From positions 92,366 to 156,365 of the forward strand of contig JAILDX010000040.1 of NCBI GenBank assembly GCA_024688685.1: a stretch of DNA of 64,000 nt. Reading direction: 5' to 3'. How positions within the stretch are numbered: position 1 is the stretch's first letter; each line of letters starts with the position of its first letter. The notes beneath the pieces were generated by a model. That model was not told the DNA's origin. It did not search any database and saw nothing but the letters and a program-made list of their open reading frames with translations. Below, piece by piece: positions 16,428-26,778 of the stretch. This DNA is from Saccharofermentans sp. (GTDB lineage: Bacteria; Bacillota; Clostridia; Saccharofermentanales; Saccharofermentanaceae). The position numbers and the translations under genes were made by a program.

Positions 16428-18895
16428 ATGAGCCTCGCAATCGTCACTCCGTCATCACCCTCGCCCTGTGTACCCGGACGGTAGGATTCGACTCTCGGAT
16501 CCCTCGCAAGAAAATCCGTGACAATACTTCTCAGTATTCCCGTACCTTTGCCGTGTACGATCCTTACACTCTTGATGCCGCCAAGCGAACAGTCATCTAT
16601 GTAACGTTCAAGCTTTGACAGAGCCTCATCTCCTCTCATGCCGATAAGCATGAGTTCCGATGATGTCCTCGCCGCCGAATCAAATCTCAGTTCTCTTATC
16701 TTGCTTGCGGTCTTGTCGACCTTGGGAGTCTGCTTCTTTTTCTTCTCGGATGCCTTATTCGAGCTGTCCTGCTGCTCCTTTGTCATTACCCTGAGCTGAT
16801 CGATCTTCACCGAGACCTTCATAGGTCCAGCCTTAAGCTGAACGACCTTGCTCCTTGACGGAAGAGAAGTAGCCACTGCCGTCATCTGCAGCGACGGAAC
16901 ATAATACTCCTGCCCTATCTTTATCTCTGAAGGAACCTCTCCTGCAAGACCCTTGTCCTTAAGCTCATCATCTCTGGAATCATCAGTAAGGTCTTCCATT
17001 CCGGCTCTTAGCCTTCTCCTGACCTTCTCCATCTCTGCGAGTGCCTCGTCAGCTGAAGAGTTATTCTTCTGCTTGCGCATCTCCTTCATCAGGCTGATCA
17101 GCTCTTCTTCTTTCTCTTCAAGAAGCGCCTTCTGTTCTGCCCGTGTCTCATTGAGGATCCTTGTCTTGGATGCTTTAAGCGCAGCCTTCTCCTCCTCGAG
17201 CGCCCTGACCTGATCTTCAAGTCTCTTCCTGAGAGCATCATTGGAATCCATTAAAGACTGTGCTTTACGGGCATCTCTTTCCGACTGCTCGATAAGTCTT
17301 CCCAGCTTGTATTCATCGCTGTCCAGCCTGCTCTTCGCATCGTTGATGACATTCTCCGGAAGCCCGAGCTTTTTGGAAATTATGAAAGCGTTCGAAGAAC
17401 CCGGTCTTCCAATTATCAGCCTATATGTCGGCATCAGTGTCTCGTTATCAAATTCAAATGCTCCGTTAACAACCTCATCCGTAGATACAGCATATGCCTT
17501 AAGCTCTTTATAGTGAGTCGTCGCAAGCGTTATGCATCCCTTGCTCCTGAGGTTCTCAAGGATGGCTACCGCAAGCGCAGCACCCTCATCGGGATCAGTT
17601 CCGGAACCGAGCTCATCAAGGATAACAAGCGACTTTCCCCTTATATTCTTCAGGATAAAAACGATATTCGACATATGAGCCGAGAAAGTCGACAGACTCT
17701 GCTCGATGCTCTGCTCATCACCAATATCTGCCAGCACTCTGTCAAACACCGAAGCTGTACTTCCTACAGCCGCAGGTATCATAAGACCCGACATCGCCAT
17801 CAGCGTCAGAAGTCCGCACGTCTTGAGCGAAACCGTCTTACCTCCTGTATTGGGTCCGGTTATAACGAGTGTCTTATACTTGTCTCCTATTTTGATATCT
17901 ACAGGGACAACTGTATCTTTGGAAATGAGCGGATGTCTCGCCTTCCTGAGATCGATGACGCCGTCTTTGGACAGCACCGGCATGACTGCATCCATCTCCT
18001 GGGCAAGTATTGCCTTGGCTGAACAAAAATCTATCTGAGCGATCAGGCTCATATCCGATTCTATAGAACCACTGCTTCCCAGAACCCTCTCCGTAAGTTC
18101 GCCGAGTATCCTGACGATCTCGGCCTCCTCGGCAGACTGAAGCTCGCGGAGCTTGTTATTGATCTCGACGACCGCCATCGGTTCGATGAATACCGTCTGT
18201 CCCGTGGATGAAGTATCGTGGACGATACCATTTATCCTTCCCTTAAAATCGGCAATAACTGGAATACAGTATCTGTCATTCCTTATCGTGATGACCTTCT
18301 CCTGAAGTATATCCTCATTCGTCTTGATCACCCTGTCCAGGATCGATCTGACAGAACCCGACAGTTCCCTCTTATTCCTTCTGATGTCGTACAGAGTCTT
18401 GCTCGCCCTGTCGTTCATCTCATCTTCGCTGTTAATGGATGCCGAAATATCCTTCTCCAGAGACGATACCTCAACCAGACCTCCGATTCTCTCGAAAAGG
18501 ACTGTACCATCCATATCGGAAGCCGCATCAGGCATCACGGCCTTAAGCCTCTCCACACTGCGAAGGAAACTTGCTGTATCAAGAAGCTGTCTCATCGACA
18601 GAGTTCCGCCAGCATGAGCATACTTCAGTGCCGGCCTCAGATCAGGAAAACCGCCAAGCGGAAGAAACCCGTACTTACTGATATAAGTAAAGGTCTCATT
18701 TGTCTCGGTAAGTTCCTCATTAACTTCATCGTAATCTGATGTAGGTGTGATCTCCACGCAAAGCTCACGGCCATAGACAGTTCTGGAGCACTCCTCCAGG
18801 CGCTGACTGATCTTATCAAATTCCAATGTAACAAGGACACGCCCTTTTATCCTTTTACGGGCGCTCTCTTCCTCAAAGGTCGTTCTTTTATACAT
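16424..18895 (-). CDS. mutS2: Endonuclease MutS2 (ribosome rescue / anti-recombination ATPase)
   Basis: An 823-residue MutS2: helical lever region in the first half, the ABC-type ATPase with Walker A GPNTGGKT near residue 345 and Walker B LVILDELGSGTDPDEG near 420, a long Lys/Glu-rich coiled coil (about 510-620), and a C-terminal Smr domain with GMRGDEALSKLE and HGKGTGIL. It lacks the mismatch-recognition domain of MutS. The Smr nuclease motif shows GMRG where LDLRG is usual, a mild deviation. The ATG is one base after the pfkA stop. Members act on branched DNA and, in Bacillus, on collided ribosomes. Confidence 0.95.
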   Translation of the reverse strand: MYKRTTFEEESARKRIKGRVLVTLEFDKISQRLEECSRTVYGRELCVEITPTSDYDEVNEELTETNETFTYISKYGFLPLGGFPDLRPALKYAHAGGTLSMRQLLDTASFLRSVERLKAVMPDAASDMDGTVLFERIGGLVEVSSLEKDISASINSEDEMNDRASKTLYDIRRNKRELSGSVRSILDRVIKTNEDILQEKVITIRNDRYCIPVIADFKGRINGIVHDTSSTGQTVFIEPMAVVEINNKLRELQSAEEAEIVRILGELTERVLGSSGSIESDMSLIAQIDFCSAKAILAQEMDAVMPVLSKDGVIDLRKARHPLISKDTVVPVDIKIGDKYKTLVITGPNTGGKTVSLKTCGLLTLMAMSGLMIPAAVGSTASVFDRVLADIGDEQSIEQSLSTFSAHMSNIVFILKNIRGKSLVILDELGSGTDPDEGAALAVAILENLRSKGCITLATTHYKELKAYAVSTDEVVNGAFEFDNETLMPTYRLIIGRPGSSNAFIISKKLGLPENVINDAKSRLDSDEYKLGRLIEQSERDARKAQSLMDSNDALRKRLEDQVRALEEEKAALKASKTRILNETRAEQKALLEEKEEELISLMKEMRKQKNNSSADEALAEMEKVRRRLRAGMEDLTDDSRDDELKDKGLAGEVPSEIKIGQEYYVPSLQMTAVATSLPSRSKVVQLKAGPMKVSVKIDQLRVMTKEQQDSSNKASEKKKKQTPKVDKTASKIRELRFDSAARTSSELMLIGMRGDEALSKLERYIDDCSLGGIKSVRIVHGKGTGILRSIVTDFLARDPRVESYRPGTQGEGDDGVTIARLI

Positions 18896-18896
18896 C

Positions 18897-19949
18897 TTAT
18901 CCCAGTCTCTTTGCGTTGATGATATCCTGCTCAGGGATAGTCTTTGTCATTTTGAGACCTTCTTCTATGTCGACATCAGTTATAACGCCGTTCTTCTCTA
19001 CGATAAGACGGTTATATCTCTTGGCGAGCAGGCAGTCGATAGCATGTACACCCATAAGGCTTGCTGTCGTTCTGTCTCTCAGCGTCGGGGAACCGCCTCT
19101 CTGCAGATGTCCGAGTATCGTAGGTCTTGACTCTATCTCAGTCGCCGCCTCGATCTGCTTAGCGATCTCTGTCGCATTGCCTGCGCCCTCTGCAACGATA
19201 ACGATATAATGCTTCTTGCCTCTGTTACGTCCGTCAAGGATGATCCTCAATACATCCCTGTTGAAATCATAAGGAACCTCAGGAATAAGGATTGCCTCAG
19301 CTCCTGTGGCGATACCCACGTTAAGAGCAATATAACCTGCTCTTCTTCCCATGACTTCGATAACGCTGCATCTCTCGTGTGAACTTGCCGTATCACGGAG
19401 CTTATCGATAGCATCCATCGCTGTATTCATAGCCGTATCGTAACCGATCGTGTAATCTGTTGACGCAATATCGTTGTCGATCGTACCGGGCATACCGATA
19501 ACGTTCATTCCCAGTCTTGCAAGCGCTCTGGCACCCTTATAAGATCCGTCGCCGCCAATAACGACCAGTGCATCGAGCCCGTAAGTCTCCATCATCCTTG
19601 CGCCCTTAAGCACGCCGTGATCCTCAGCAAATGTCTTTGATCTTGCCGTCATAAGGAATGTACCGCCGCGCTGCAATGTCTCTGATACATCTCTCTTATC
19701 GAGCTCTCTTATCTCACCCTTCCAGAGGCCGTGATAACCGCGCTGTACTCCATAAACTTCGATCCCTGCATTCCATCCGGCTCTTACTACCGATCTGATG
19801 GCAGCGTTCATTCCGGGAGCATCACCGCCGCTTGTCAGCACGCCGATCCTCTTAATGGGTTCTACCTCATCGGGATTGATATTATCGTAGTTCTTAGCAA
19901 CAAGTGTAGAAATATCAGGCAGATTGGATTCATCATAAAGTAATGGCAT
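18897..19949 (-). CDS. pfkA: ATP-dependent 6-phosphofructokinase
   Basis: PfkA phosphorylates fructose 6-phosphate to fructose 1,6-bisphosphate. Visible motifs: GVLTSGGDAPGMNAAIR, VVIGGDGSYKGA, and MPGTIDNDIASTDYT with the catalytic Asp; Gly after GGD and Gly in PGTIDND indicate ATP rather than pyrophosphate as the phosphoryl donor. MGRRAGYIA and the substrate-binding HLQRGGSPT are intact. At 350 residues it has an N-terminal extension of about 30 residues over the usual 320, preceded by a good GGAGGG ribosome site, so the extension appears real. It shares the dnaE-mutS2 block. Confidence 0.95.
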   Translation of the reverse strand: MPLLYDESNLPDISTLVAKNYDNINPDEVEPIKRIGVLTSGGDAPGMNAAIRSVVRAGWNAGIEVYGVQRGYHGLWKGEIRELDKRDVSETLQRGGTFLMTARSKTFAEDHGVLKGARMMETYGLDALVVIGGDGSYKGARALARLGMNVIGMPGTIDNDIASTDYTIGYDTAMNTAMDAIDKLRDTASSHERCSVIEVMGRRAGYIALNVGIATGAEAILIPEVPYDFNRDVLRIILDGRNRGKKHYIVIVAEGAGNATEIAKQIEAATEIESRPTILGHLQRGGSPTLRDRTTASLMGVHAIDCLLAKRYNRLIVEKNGVITDVDIEEGLKMTKTIPEQDIINAKRLG

Positions 19950-20004
19950 AAAATACCCTCCATATAATAAAAAACTCTAATGCAGATTATACACCAAGAG
20001 AGGG

Positions 20005-23000
20005 CTAATTGGATATATACTCTACGTTGCCTTCACCTGCAAGATTCCTGATTATATCAAGCACTTCAGGCCTTGTCTCGACAAAGCAGGCCTCATCGAG
20101 CCTTAAACTGCTTCCATCCTGCATAAAGATAATATCTACGGGGCATGTTCCGTGAAAATATGCAAGAAGATTGATCAGTCTGTGATAGAGCGGATCTGAA
20201 GGGAGTCCGTCAAACTTGATCTTTAAGACTCTGTTCGCGTTCTTAGCTGTCTCTTCGCGGTTCTCTTCGGAAATCTTTGCAGCGCCTGCGGCCTCATAAC
20301 CGGAGTTCTTCCTGTCCACTTTTGACGACAGCTCATAAGGGAGTTTGTCTATCGGATACATCTTATCGATGAAGACAGAAAAATCCTCTCCTCGCATATG
20401 TCTTCTTCCTACGATGATAAAAGGCTTGCCGTTAACAAGATACGGTCTTACCGAATCAAGTATCTTTCCAAAGATGACTGCTTCATATACGCCTGTAAGA
20501 TCTTCCATCTGGATAGTCGCCATCTGAGTCTTCGACTTCGTATATCTGAGAGAGAACTTGTTGATGATCCCGGCCATTATGACCTTCTTATCGTCATCAA
20601 GGGTCTCACCTCTGCCCTCTGCGATAATATCAGCCGCTTCTCTGCTTGAAAAATCAGTAACATCCGCGATCACATTGGAATACTCTGCAAGCGGATGGCC
20701 AGACATATAAAGACCGATCGCCGACTTCTCATAAGAAAGCTTAACATCAGGCGCGTATTCTTCAGTCTCATAAACAGTTACCTGTTCTTTGATGTCGGCC
20801 GAACCTGAACCGCCGTCAAACGCATCGAAGATACTGAGCTGACCGTCTATGTTCTTGCTGTTCCTGACAGAAAGAGTCTCAAGTTCAGTCTGAGTCGTCC
20901 TGATCATCGTCGCACGGTTATATTCAAATCCGTCGAGTGCAGATGACCAGATGAGAGATTCAACGGAATTACGCTTCAGCCCCATCTCTGATGCCCTTAC
21001 GAGGAAATCTTCAAACGACCTGTAATCACCGTTCTTACGTCTGTCTTCCTCGATGAGCTTTACCATCCCTTCACCGACGCCTTTGATAACTGCGAGACCG
21101 ATCCTTATGCCCAGTCTGCCGTTCTCATCCTTCTCCGTTGTAAACCTTGCAAAACTTCTGTTGATGTCAGGTCTTAAGACGGGGATACCTCTCTTCTCAG
21201 AAGCTGCTATATATCCTGATGCACGTTCAAGCTCAGTCCTGAAAGAATTGAGCGTCGCAGTCATAAACTCAACGGGATAGTAATACTTGATGTATCCTGT
21301 CCAGTAACCGACAACGGCATAGCATGCCGCATGTGCCTTATTAAATGCATATCCTGCAAAGCCTGCAACATCGTCAAATATCTTGGACGCTACATCACCG
21401 GGTACTCCGCGTCTTATCGCTCCATCGATCTCGTTGCCTTTCTCATCCGTGCCGCCGTATATAAAGAGATTGCGGTACTGCTCCATTATCTCCTTATTCT
21501 TCTTGCTCATCGCACGTCTGATGTTGTCACTCTGACCCATCGAGAATCCCGCAAGATCTCTTACGATCTGCATGACCTGCTCCTGATATATCGCACATCC
21601 GTATGTGACCTTAAGAATGGGCTCAAGAAGAGGATGATCGTAATGGATCTTTGACTTGTCATGACGGCACTCGACATACTTCGGGATCTGATCCATAGGA
21701 CCCGGTCTGTACAGTGCGATACCTGCGATAATATCCTCAAGGCTGGCAGGCTTAAGCTGCTTCATAAACGAGGTCATACCGCGGCTCTCAAGCTGGAATA
21801 CTCCAAGAGTATCTCCGTTGCCTATCATGTCAAAAACATTCTTGTCATCAAGCGGGATCGTATCGAGCGACAGTTCCTTCCCGTAGTTCTCCTTAATTAT
21901 CGCCAGGGCATCCTGAAGAACAGTAAGCGTTCTTAATCCAAGAAAGTCGAACTTAAGAAGCCCTACGCTCTCAACATCATATTTGGAGAACTGCACGACC
22001 GGCGTATCATCATTAACCGCCATCGGTGCGATATCCGTGATCGGAATACCGGAAATGATGACACCGGCTGCATGCGTGGAACTGTTACGCGGCAGTCCTT
22101 CGAGCATCATCGCAGTGTCGATTATCTTTTTTGTGTCAGGATCTGTCTCGTAAAGATTGTCGATCTCCGGATTAGCCTCCATCGCCTCTGTAAGAGTTAT
22201 ACCCGGCTTGAGAGGTATCATCTTGGCAATCTTGTCACCGGTCTGATACGGAAGATCGAGAACTCTCGTTACATCGTGGATACATGATTTGGCCCCTAAT
22301 GTACCAAATGTGATTACCTGTGCCACACGTTCCTTGCCATACTTCTCGGTAACGTAATCGATTGCTATCTGTCTTGTCTCATCTGCAAAATCAACGTCAA
22401 AGTCCGGCATCGATACTCGTTCAATATTGAGGAATCTCTCAAAGACGAGTCCGTACTTGATCGGGTCAAGATCGGTTATGCCGACCGCGTAAGCAACGAG
22501 CGATCCTGCACCGGATCCTCTGCCCGGACCTACTACTACTCCGTGAGTCTTTGAATAATTGATAAAATCCCAGACGATAAGATAATAGTCCGTATATCCC
22601 ATCGTGTTGATGACGCCGAGCTCATAATCAAGCCTTCTGACATACTCATCAGGATCTCCTGTAGGCGGGGTTAATTCGAACCTTTTTGAAAGGCCCTCAT
22701 ATGCAAGATAAGTAAGATACTGTGCCGTGGATTCAAAACCTTCAGGAACATCATATGTAGGCAAATGGATCGTATTAAAGTCATATTCCGCATTGCACAT
22801 AGCGGCTACTTTGCCTGTATTCTCGATTGCTTCGGGAAGACCTGAGAAGAACTTCCTCATCTCGGCTTCTGACTTAACGTAGTAATCGTTCGTACCCATC
22901 CTCATACGGTCCTTATCAGAGACCTTTGCACCTGTCTGGATGCAAAGAAGAACATCATGTGATTCATAATCGTTCTGTGTAAGATAATGACAGTCATTTG

Positions 23001-23622
23001 TGGCTACAAGCGGTATTCCCGTTCTTGTGCTGATCCTTACCAGAGCCGCATTGACCTTGGCCTGTTCAGGTGTTGTGTTCGCCTGAACCTCAAGATAATA
23101 GTTGCCTTCTCCGAATATATCGCGGTATCTCAGCGCGATCTTCTCAGCCTCTTCCTCCGAACCGTCGAGGACAGCTGAAGCGACCTTGCCCGCCATACAT
23201 GCGGACAGACATATAAGGCCTTCATGATACTTCTCAAGAAGCTCCTCATCTATTCTCGGTCTTCTGTAAAACCCTTCTATATATCCCTTCGATACGAGAC
23301 GGTTAAGGTTGGCCAGTCCGTCATTGTCCTTGGCCAGAAGTATCAGGTGATAATACGGTCTGCTCTTCTTCCCGTTCTCTGTCTGCTCTGACTTGATAAA
23401 CCTTGAAGAAGGCGCAACATAGACCTCACACCCGATGACAGGATGAATCCCTTCCTTCTTCATCGCCTTAAAGAAAGCAACTGCGCCAAACATATTGCCA
23501 TGATCGGTAATGGCACATGAAGTCATTCCCATTGCCTTGATGCGCTTGGCAAGATCCGTGATCCTGATGGCGCCGTCCAGTAAACTATACTCCGTGTGGA
23601 GATGCAAGTGACAAAAATCCAT
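20005..23622 (-). CDS. dnaE: DNA polymerase III alpha subunit, DnaE type
   Basis: The 1205-residue DnaE-type replicative polymerase. An N-terminal PHP domain starts with HLHLHTEYSLLDG; the palm carries GPGRGSGAGSLVAY near residue 370 and the catalytic MPDFDVDF near 412; finger, beta-clamp-binding and OB domains follow (the OB domain at about 1000-1080 with KIIMAGIINKF). There is no DEDD proofreading exonuclease, unlike PolC. It has its own promoter and a CGGGAG ribosome site. In Firmicutes it works together with PolC, primarily in primer extension; the partner is not in the window. Confidence 0.97.
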   Translation of the reverse strand: MDFCHLHLHTEYSLLDGAIRITDLAKRIKAMGMTSCAITDHGNMFGAVAFFKAMKKEGIHPVIGCEVYVAPSSRFIKSEQTENGKKSRPYYHLILLAKDNDGLANLNRLVSKGYIEGFYRRPRIDEELLEKYHEGLICLSACMAGKVASAVLDGSEEEAEKIALRYRDIFGEGNYYLEVQANTTPEQAKVNAALVRISTRTGIPLVATNDCHYLTQNDYESHDVLLCIQTGAKVSDKDRMRMGTNDYYVKSEAEMRKFFSGLPEAIENTGKVAAMCNAEYDFNTIHLPTYDVPEGFESTAQYLTYLAYEGLSKRFELTPPTGDPDEYVRRLDYELGVINTMGYTDYYLIVWDFINYSKTHGVVVGPGRGSGAGSLVAYAVGITDLDPIKYGLVFERFLNIERVSMPDFDVDFADETRQIAIDYVTEKYGKERVAQVITFGTLGAKSCIHDVTRVLDLPYQTGDKIAKMIPLKPGITLTEAMEANPEIDNLYETDPDTKKIIDTAMMLEGLPRNSSTHAAGVIISGIPITDIAPMAVNDDTPVVQFSKYDVESVGLLKFDFLGLRTLTVLQDALAIIKENYGKELSLDTIPLDDKNVFDMIGNGDTLGVFQLESRGMTSFMKQLKPASLEDIIAGIALYRPGPMDQIPKYVECRHDKSKIHYDHPLLEPILKVTYGCAIYQEQVMQIVRDLAGFSMGQSDNIRRAMSKKNKEIMEQYRNLFIYGGTDEKGNEIDGAIRRGVPGDVASKIFDDVAGFAGYAFNKAHAACYAVVGYWTGYIKYYYPVEFMTATLNSFRTELERASGYIAASEKRGIPVLRPDINRSFARFTTEKDENGRLGIRIGLAVIKGVGEGMVKLIEEDRRKNGDYRSFEDFLVRASEMGLKRNSVESLIWSSALDGFEYNRATMIRTTQTELETLSVRNSKNIDGQLSIFDAFDGGSGSADIKEQVTVYETEEYAPDVKLSYEKSAIGLYMSGHPLAEYSNVIADVTDFSSREAADIIAEGRGETLDDDKKVIMAGIINKFSLRYTKSKTQMATIQMEDLTGVYEAVIFGKILDSVRPYLVNGKPFIIVGRRHMRGEDFSVFIDKMYPIDKLPYELSSKVDRKNSGYEAAGAAKISEENREETAKNANRVLKIKFDGLPSDPLYHRLINLLAYFHGTCPVDIIFMQDGSSLRLDEACFVETRPEVLDIIRNLAGEGNVEYISN

Positions 23623-23651
23623 AATAAACTCCCGATGTCTTTTCTGAATTC

Positions 23652-23680
23652 AGTATACAACCCATCGGGGCATTATTCAA
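23652..23680 (-). promoter_or_regulatory. Promoter of dnaE
   Basis: TTGAAT (23675-23680) and TATACT (23652-23657) on the minus strand with a 17-base spacer. The -35 box overlaps the mtaB stop codon. Confidence 0.75.
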
Positions 23681-24972
23681 GTAAAATTAAACATTTGTTC
23701 GCGAACTGTACACTTCATGATATCGCCCTGCTCCACATGTTCATTTCCGACAGGGATATCGATTCTCACATGCCACGGCGTATATCCTGACGCAACTCCG
23801 TTCTCAACCTTTTCAACAATAATATAAGTCTCTTTACCAACGAGCGATTCAGCAAATTTTCTTTCAAGTCCGGACGAGATCTCAATGAGCTTTCCTGCTC
23901 TTTCCTTCCTGATCCCTGGCCTTACCTGGTCTTTCATCTTTGCAGCGGCTGTTCCTTCCCTCTCTGAATAAGGAAATACGTGGATCTTTGCAAACTCAAG
24001 CTTTGTAACATAGTTACACGTTGTCATGAATTCTGCTTCTGTCTCTCCGGGGAAGCCCGTGATGACATCTGTAGTGAGAGCCATGTCCGGGAACACTTCT
24101 CTTAGTCTTCTGACACGGTCTTCATATTCTGCAGAAGTATATCTTCTGCCCATTCTCTTCAGAACAGTATCACATCCGCTCTGGAGAGACAGGTGAAACT
24201 GCGGACAGAGCTTGGTTACATCAGCTAATGAACTGATAAACTCATCCGTAAGCGACATGGGTTCAAGAGACGCGAGACGGATATTTTCTATCCCGCCTAT
24301 ATTATTGATAGCCATCAATATTTTATAAAGACTCATAATATCTTCGCCGCGGTCCTTTCCGTACGAACATGTATGAATACCCGTAATGACTACTTCCTTA
24401 AACCCGGAAGACGCAAGCGACTTCGCTTCGGCAACGATATCATCAAAAGGACGCGAAGCAACGCGGCCTCTTGCAAACGGAATGATGCAGTACGTACAGA
24501 ACATATTGCATCCGTCTTCTATCTTGATATAAGCACGTGTTCCCTCAGGAGACAGGACCGTTCCGAAATCATGGTAAACATCAGTCTTGGACAGTTCAGG
24601 TCTTACATGCGCACACGTATGATCAAGTTCAGCATTCCTGCGTACAGTAATATATGCTTCAACCCTGTCAACAACAGTATTCTTGTCTCTTGTTCCGAGA
24701 ACGATATCTGCATCAAGGAATCCGTTGCTCATCTCTGCCGCACACCCCATCGCAACAACGACTGCAGACGGATTAAGACGGGCCATCTTGCGGAGACTCT
24801 GACGTGATTTGCGATCTGCCTCACCTGTTACTGTACAGGTATTTACGACGCAGCAATCTGCACAAGAAGGGTCATCAGTTATCTGATGGCCCCTCTCAAT
24901 AAACAGATTACGTATCGCGTCCGTCTCATATTGATTGACACGGCATCCTAATGTCTGAAAATAAACTTTCAT
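23677..24972 (-). CDS. mtaB: tRNA threonylcarbamoyladenosine methylthiotransferase
   Basis: MtaB converts t6A37 to ms2t6A37 in tRNAs reading ANN codons, using two 4Fe-4S clusters and S-adenosylmethionine. The 431-residue protein has an N-terminal UPF0004 domain starting TLGCRVNQYETDA with its three Cys, the radical-SAM triad CNMFCTYC near residue 157, GITTD-type strands (TTDVITGFPGET), and a C-terminal TRAM-like domain. The MtaB subgroup rather than MiaB is indicated by GCRVNQ. Its start shares one base with the aspS stop (TGATG), so it is under the aspS T-box. Confidence 0.93.
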   Translation of the reverse strand: MKVYFQTLGCRVNQYETDAIRNLFIERGHQITDDPSCADCCVVNTCTVTGEADRKSRQSLRKMARLNPSAVVVAMGCAAEMSNGFLDADIVLGTRDKNTVVDRVEAYITVRRNAELDHTCAHVRPELSKTDVYHDFGTVLSPEGTRAYIKIEDGCNMFCTYCIIPFARGRVASRPFDDIVAEAKSLASSGFKEVVITGIHTCSYGKDRGEDIMSLYKILMAINNIGGIENIRLASLEPMSLTDEFISSLADVTKLCPQFHLSLQSGCDTVLKRMGRRYTSAEYEDRVRRLREVFPDMALTTDVITGFPGETEAEFMTTCNYVTKLEFAKIHVFPYSEREGTAAAKMKDQVRPGIRKERAGKLIEISSGLERKFAESLVGKETYIIVEKVENGVASGYTPWHVRIDIPVGNEHVEQGDIMKCTVREQMFNFT

Positions 24973-26717
24973 CAGGCGCGGACTTTGATATGTACTTCTC
25001 TGAGCTGCTGCTCCGTAACCTCACCGGGAGCGCCGCAGAGGAGATCCTGTGCATTACCGTTCATAGGGAATGCGATTACCTCACGTATAGACTCCTCACC
25101 GCGGAGAAGCATGATCATACGGTCAACACCGGGCGCCATTCCGGCATGCGGAGGTGCACCGAACTTGAATGCGTTGTAGAGAGCTCCGAATCTTGTCTGA
25201 AGTTCTTCTTCTGAATATCCTGCGATCTCAAAAGCTTTCTTCATGATATCCAGATCGTGGTTACGAACAGCACCGGAAGACAGTTCAACACCGTTGCAGA
25301 CGATGTCGTACTGGTAAGCAAGGATATCTTCAGGCTTCTTTGTCTCAAGCGCTTCAAGACCGCCCTGAGGCATTGAGAAAGGATTATGTGTGAAGATATA
25401 CTTCTTGGTCTCATTATCAAATTCGTACATCGGGAAATCATTTACATAACAGAATCTGAATGCATTCTCTTCGATGAGTCCGAGTCTTCTTCCGAGCTCG
25501 TTCCTGATCTGTCCTGCAAACTCTGCAGCCTTTACCTCATTAGCTGCGATAAAGAAGATCGTATCACCTGATTCGAGAGAACCGAGTGTTCTGATCTCAT
25601 CCTTCATATCGTCAGGGATAAACTTGTCGATAGGTCCCTTGTAAGTACCGTCTTCAAGAACTTCAAGGTAACCGAGTCCGCCCATACCGATCTCCTGTGC
25701 GAACTTGAGGAGTTTCTCATGGAAACCCTTGCTCATCTCAGCGTGAACCTTTATAGCTCTTACTGTCTGGCCGATGAAAGGCTTGAATGTGCAGCGCTGG
25801 AAGAAATCAGTTACATCGATGATCCTCAATGGATTCCTGAGGTCCGGCTTATCGGAACCGAACTCGAGCATTGCCTGCTTATATGAATAGATCGGATAAG
25901 GTGCCGAAGTAACCTTTGCACCCTCGGGTGCGAACTTCTCAAATGCAGCCGTAAGGATCTCCTCACCAGCTCTGAAGACATCCTCCTGAGTAGCAAAGCT
26001 CATCTCGAAATCGAGCTGATAGAACTCTCCCGGAGACCTGTCTGCTCTTGCATCCTCATCACGGAAGCAGGGAGCGATCTGGAAATACTTGTCAAATCCG
26101 GAAACCATAAGCAGCTGCTTGAACTGCTGGGGAGCCTGGGGAAGCGCATAGAACTTTCCCTTGTACTTTCTCGAAGGAACGATATAGTCTCTTGCGCCCT
26201 CAGGTGAAGATGATGTGAGGATAGGTGTCTGGATCTCCAAAAATCCCATCTCAGTCATCTTTGATCTGAGGAAGGAGATTACCTGTGATCTGAAAACAAT
26301 ATTATCCTTTACCTTCTTGTTTCTGAGGTCAAGATATCTGTACTTGAGACGTACATCCTCCCTGATCTCCTTGGAAGTCATTACCTCGAAAGGAAGCTGT
26401 GAATAAACCTTACCGAGAACACCTACCTTATGTGCCTCGAGCTCGATAGTACCGGACGCGATCTTGGGGTTATATGTCTCCTCATCGCGGTGTTCGATAA
26501 CACCCTCGATGCTGATACACTCCTCCTTAACGAGACCATCGAGAAGTGATGTGTCACGCATAACGACCTGGAGCACGCCATACATGTCTCTGAGGTCGAT
26601 AAAAGATACGCCACCGTGGTCTCTGATATTCTCTACCCATCCGGCAACTCTTAATGTCTTTCCTACATCTGCTTCGCTTATCTCATTGATAAGTACGTCA
26701 CGGTAAATGTTTGCCAT
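24972..26717 (-). CDS. aspS: Aspartyl-tRNA synthetase, probably non-discriminating
   Basis: A bacterial-type AspRS of 581 residues: anticodon-binding OB domain (about 1-105), class II motif 2 FRDEDARADRSPGEF near residue 217, the GAD insertion domain (about 290-410), and motif 3 GAPPHAGMAPGVDR near 525. In the OB domain the sequence is IRDHGGVSF with His34, the residue found in non-discriminating AspRS (discriminating enzymes such as those of E. coli and T. thermophilus have Leu there), while the second marker position is Glu rather than Gly or Lys. This suggests it also makes Asp-tRNA(Asn) for GatCAB amidation. An AGGAGG site precedes the ATG; a T-box leader controls it. Confidence 0.95.
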   Translation of the reverse strand: MANIYRDVLINEISEADVGKTLRVAGWVENIRDHGGVSFIDLRDMYGVLQVVMRDTSLLDGLVKEECISIEGVIEHRDEETYNPKIASGTIELEAHKVGVLGKVYSQLPFEVMTSKEIREDVRLKYRYLDLRNKKVKDNIVFRSQVISFLRSKMTEMGFLEIQTPILTSSSPEGARDYIVPSRKYKGKFYALPQAPQQFKQLLMVSGFDKYFQIAPCFRDEDARADRSPGEFYQLDFEMSFATQEDVFRAGEEILTAAFEKFAPEGAKVTSAPYPIYSYKQAMLEFGSDKPDLRNPLRIIDVTDFFQRCTFKPFIGQTVRAIKVHAEMSKGFHEKLLKFAQEIGMGGLGYLEVLEDGTYKGPIDKFIPDDMKDEIRTLGSLESGDTIFFIAANEVKAAEFAGQIRNELGRRLGLIEENAFRFCYVNDFPMYEFDNETKKYIFTHNPFSMPQGGLEALETKKPEDILAYQYDIVCNGVELSSGAVRNHDLDIMKKAFEIAGYSEEELQTRFGALYNAFKFGAPPHAGMAPGVDRMIMLLRGEESIREVIAFPMNGNAQDLLCGAPGEVTEQQLREVHIKVRA

Positions 26718-26741
26718 TTTTATATCCTCCTAATGTTCTTA

Positions 26742-26778
26742 CAAATAAAAAATCCCGAACGATCATATCGTTCAGGAC
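26742..26778 (-). terminator. T-box-controlled terminator before aspS
   Basis: The stem CCTGAACGAT / ATCGTTCGGG closes a three-base loop and runs into six Ts. Its 5' arm overlaps the CGTCC that pairs with the T-box bulge region in the antiterminator, as expected for a tRNA-sensing switch. Confidence 0.85.
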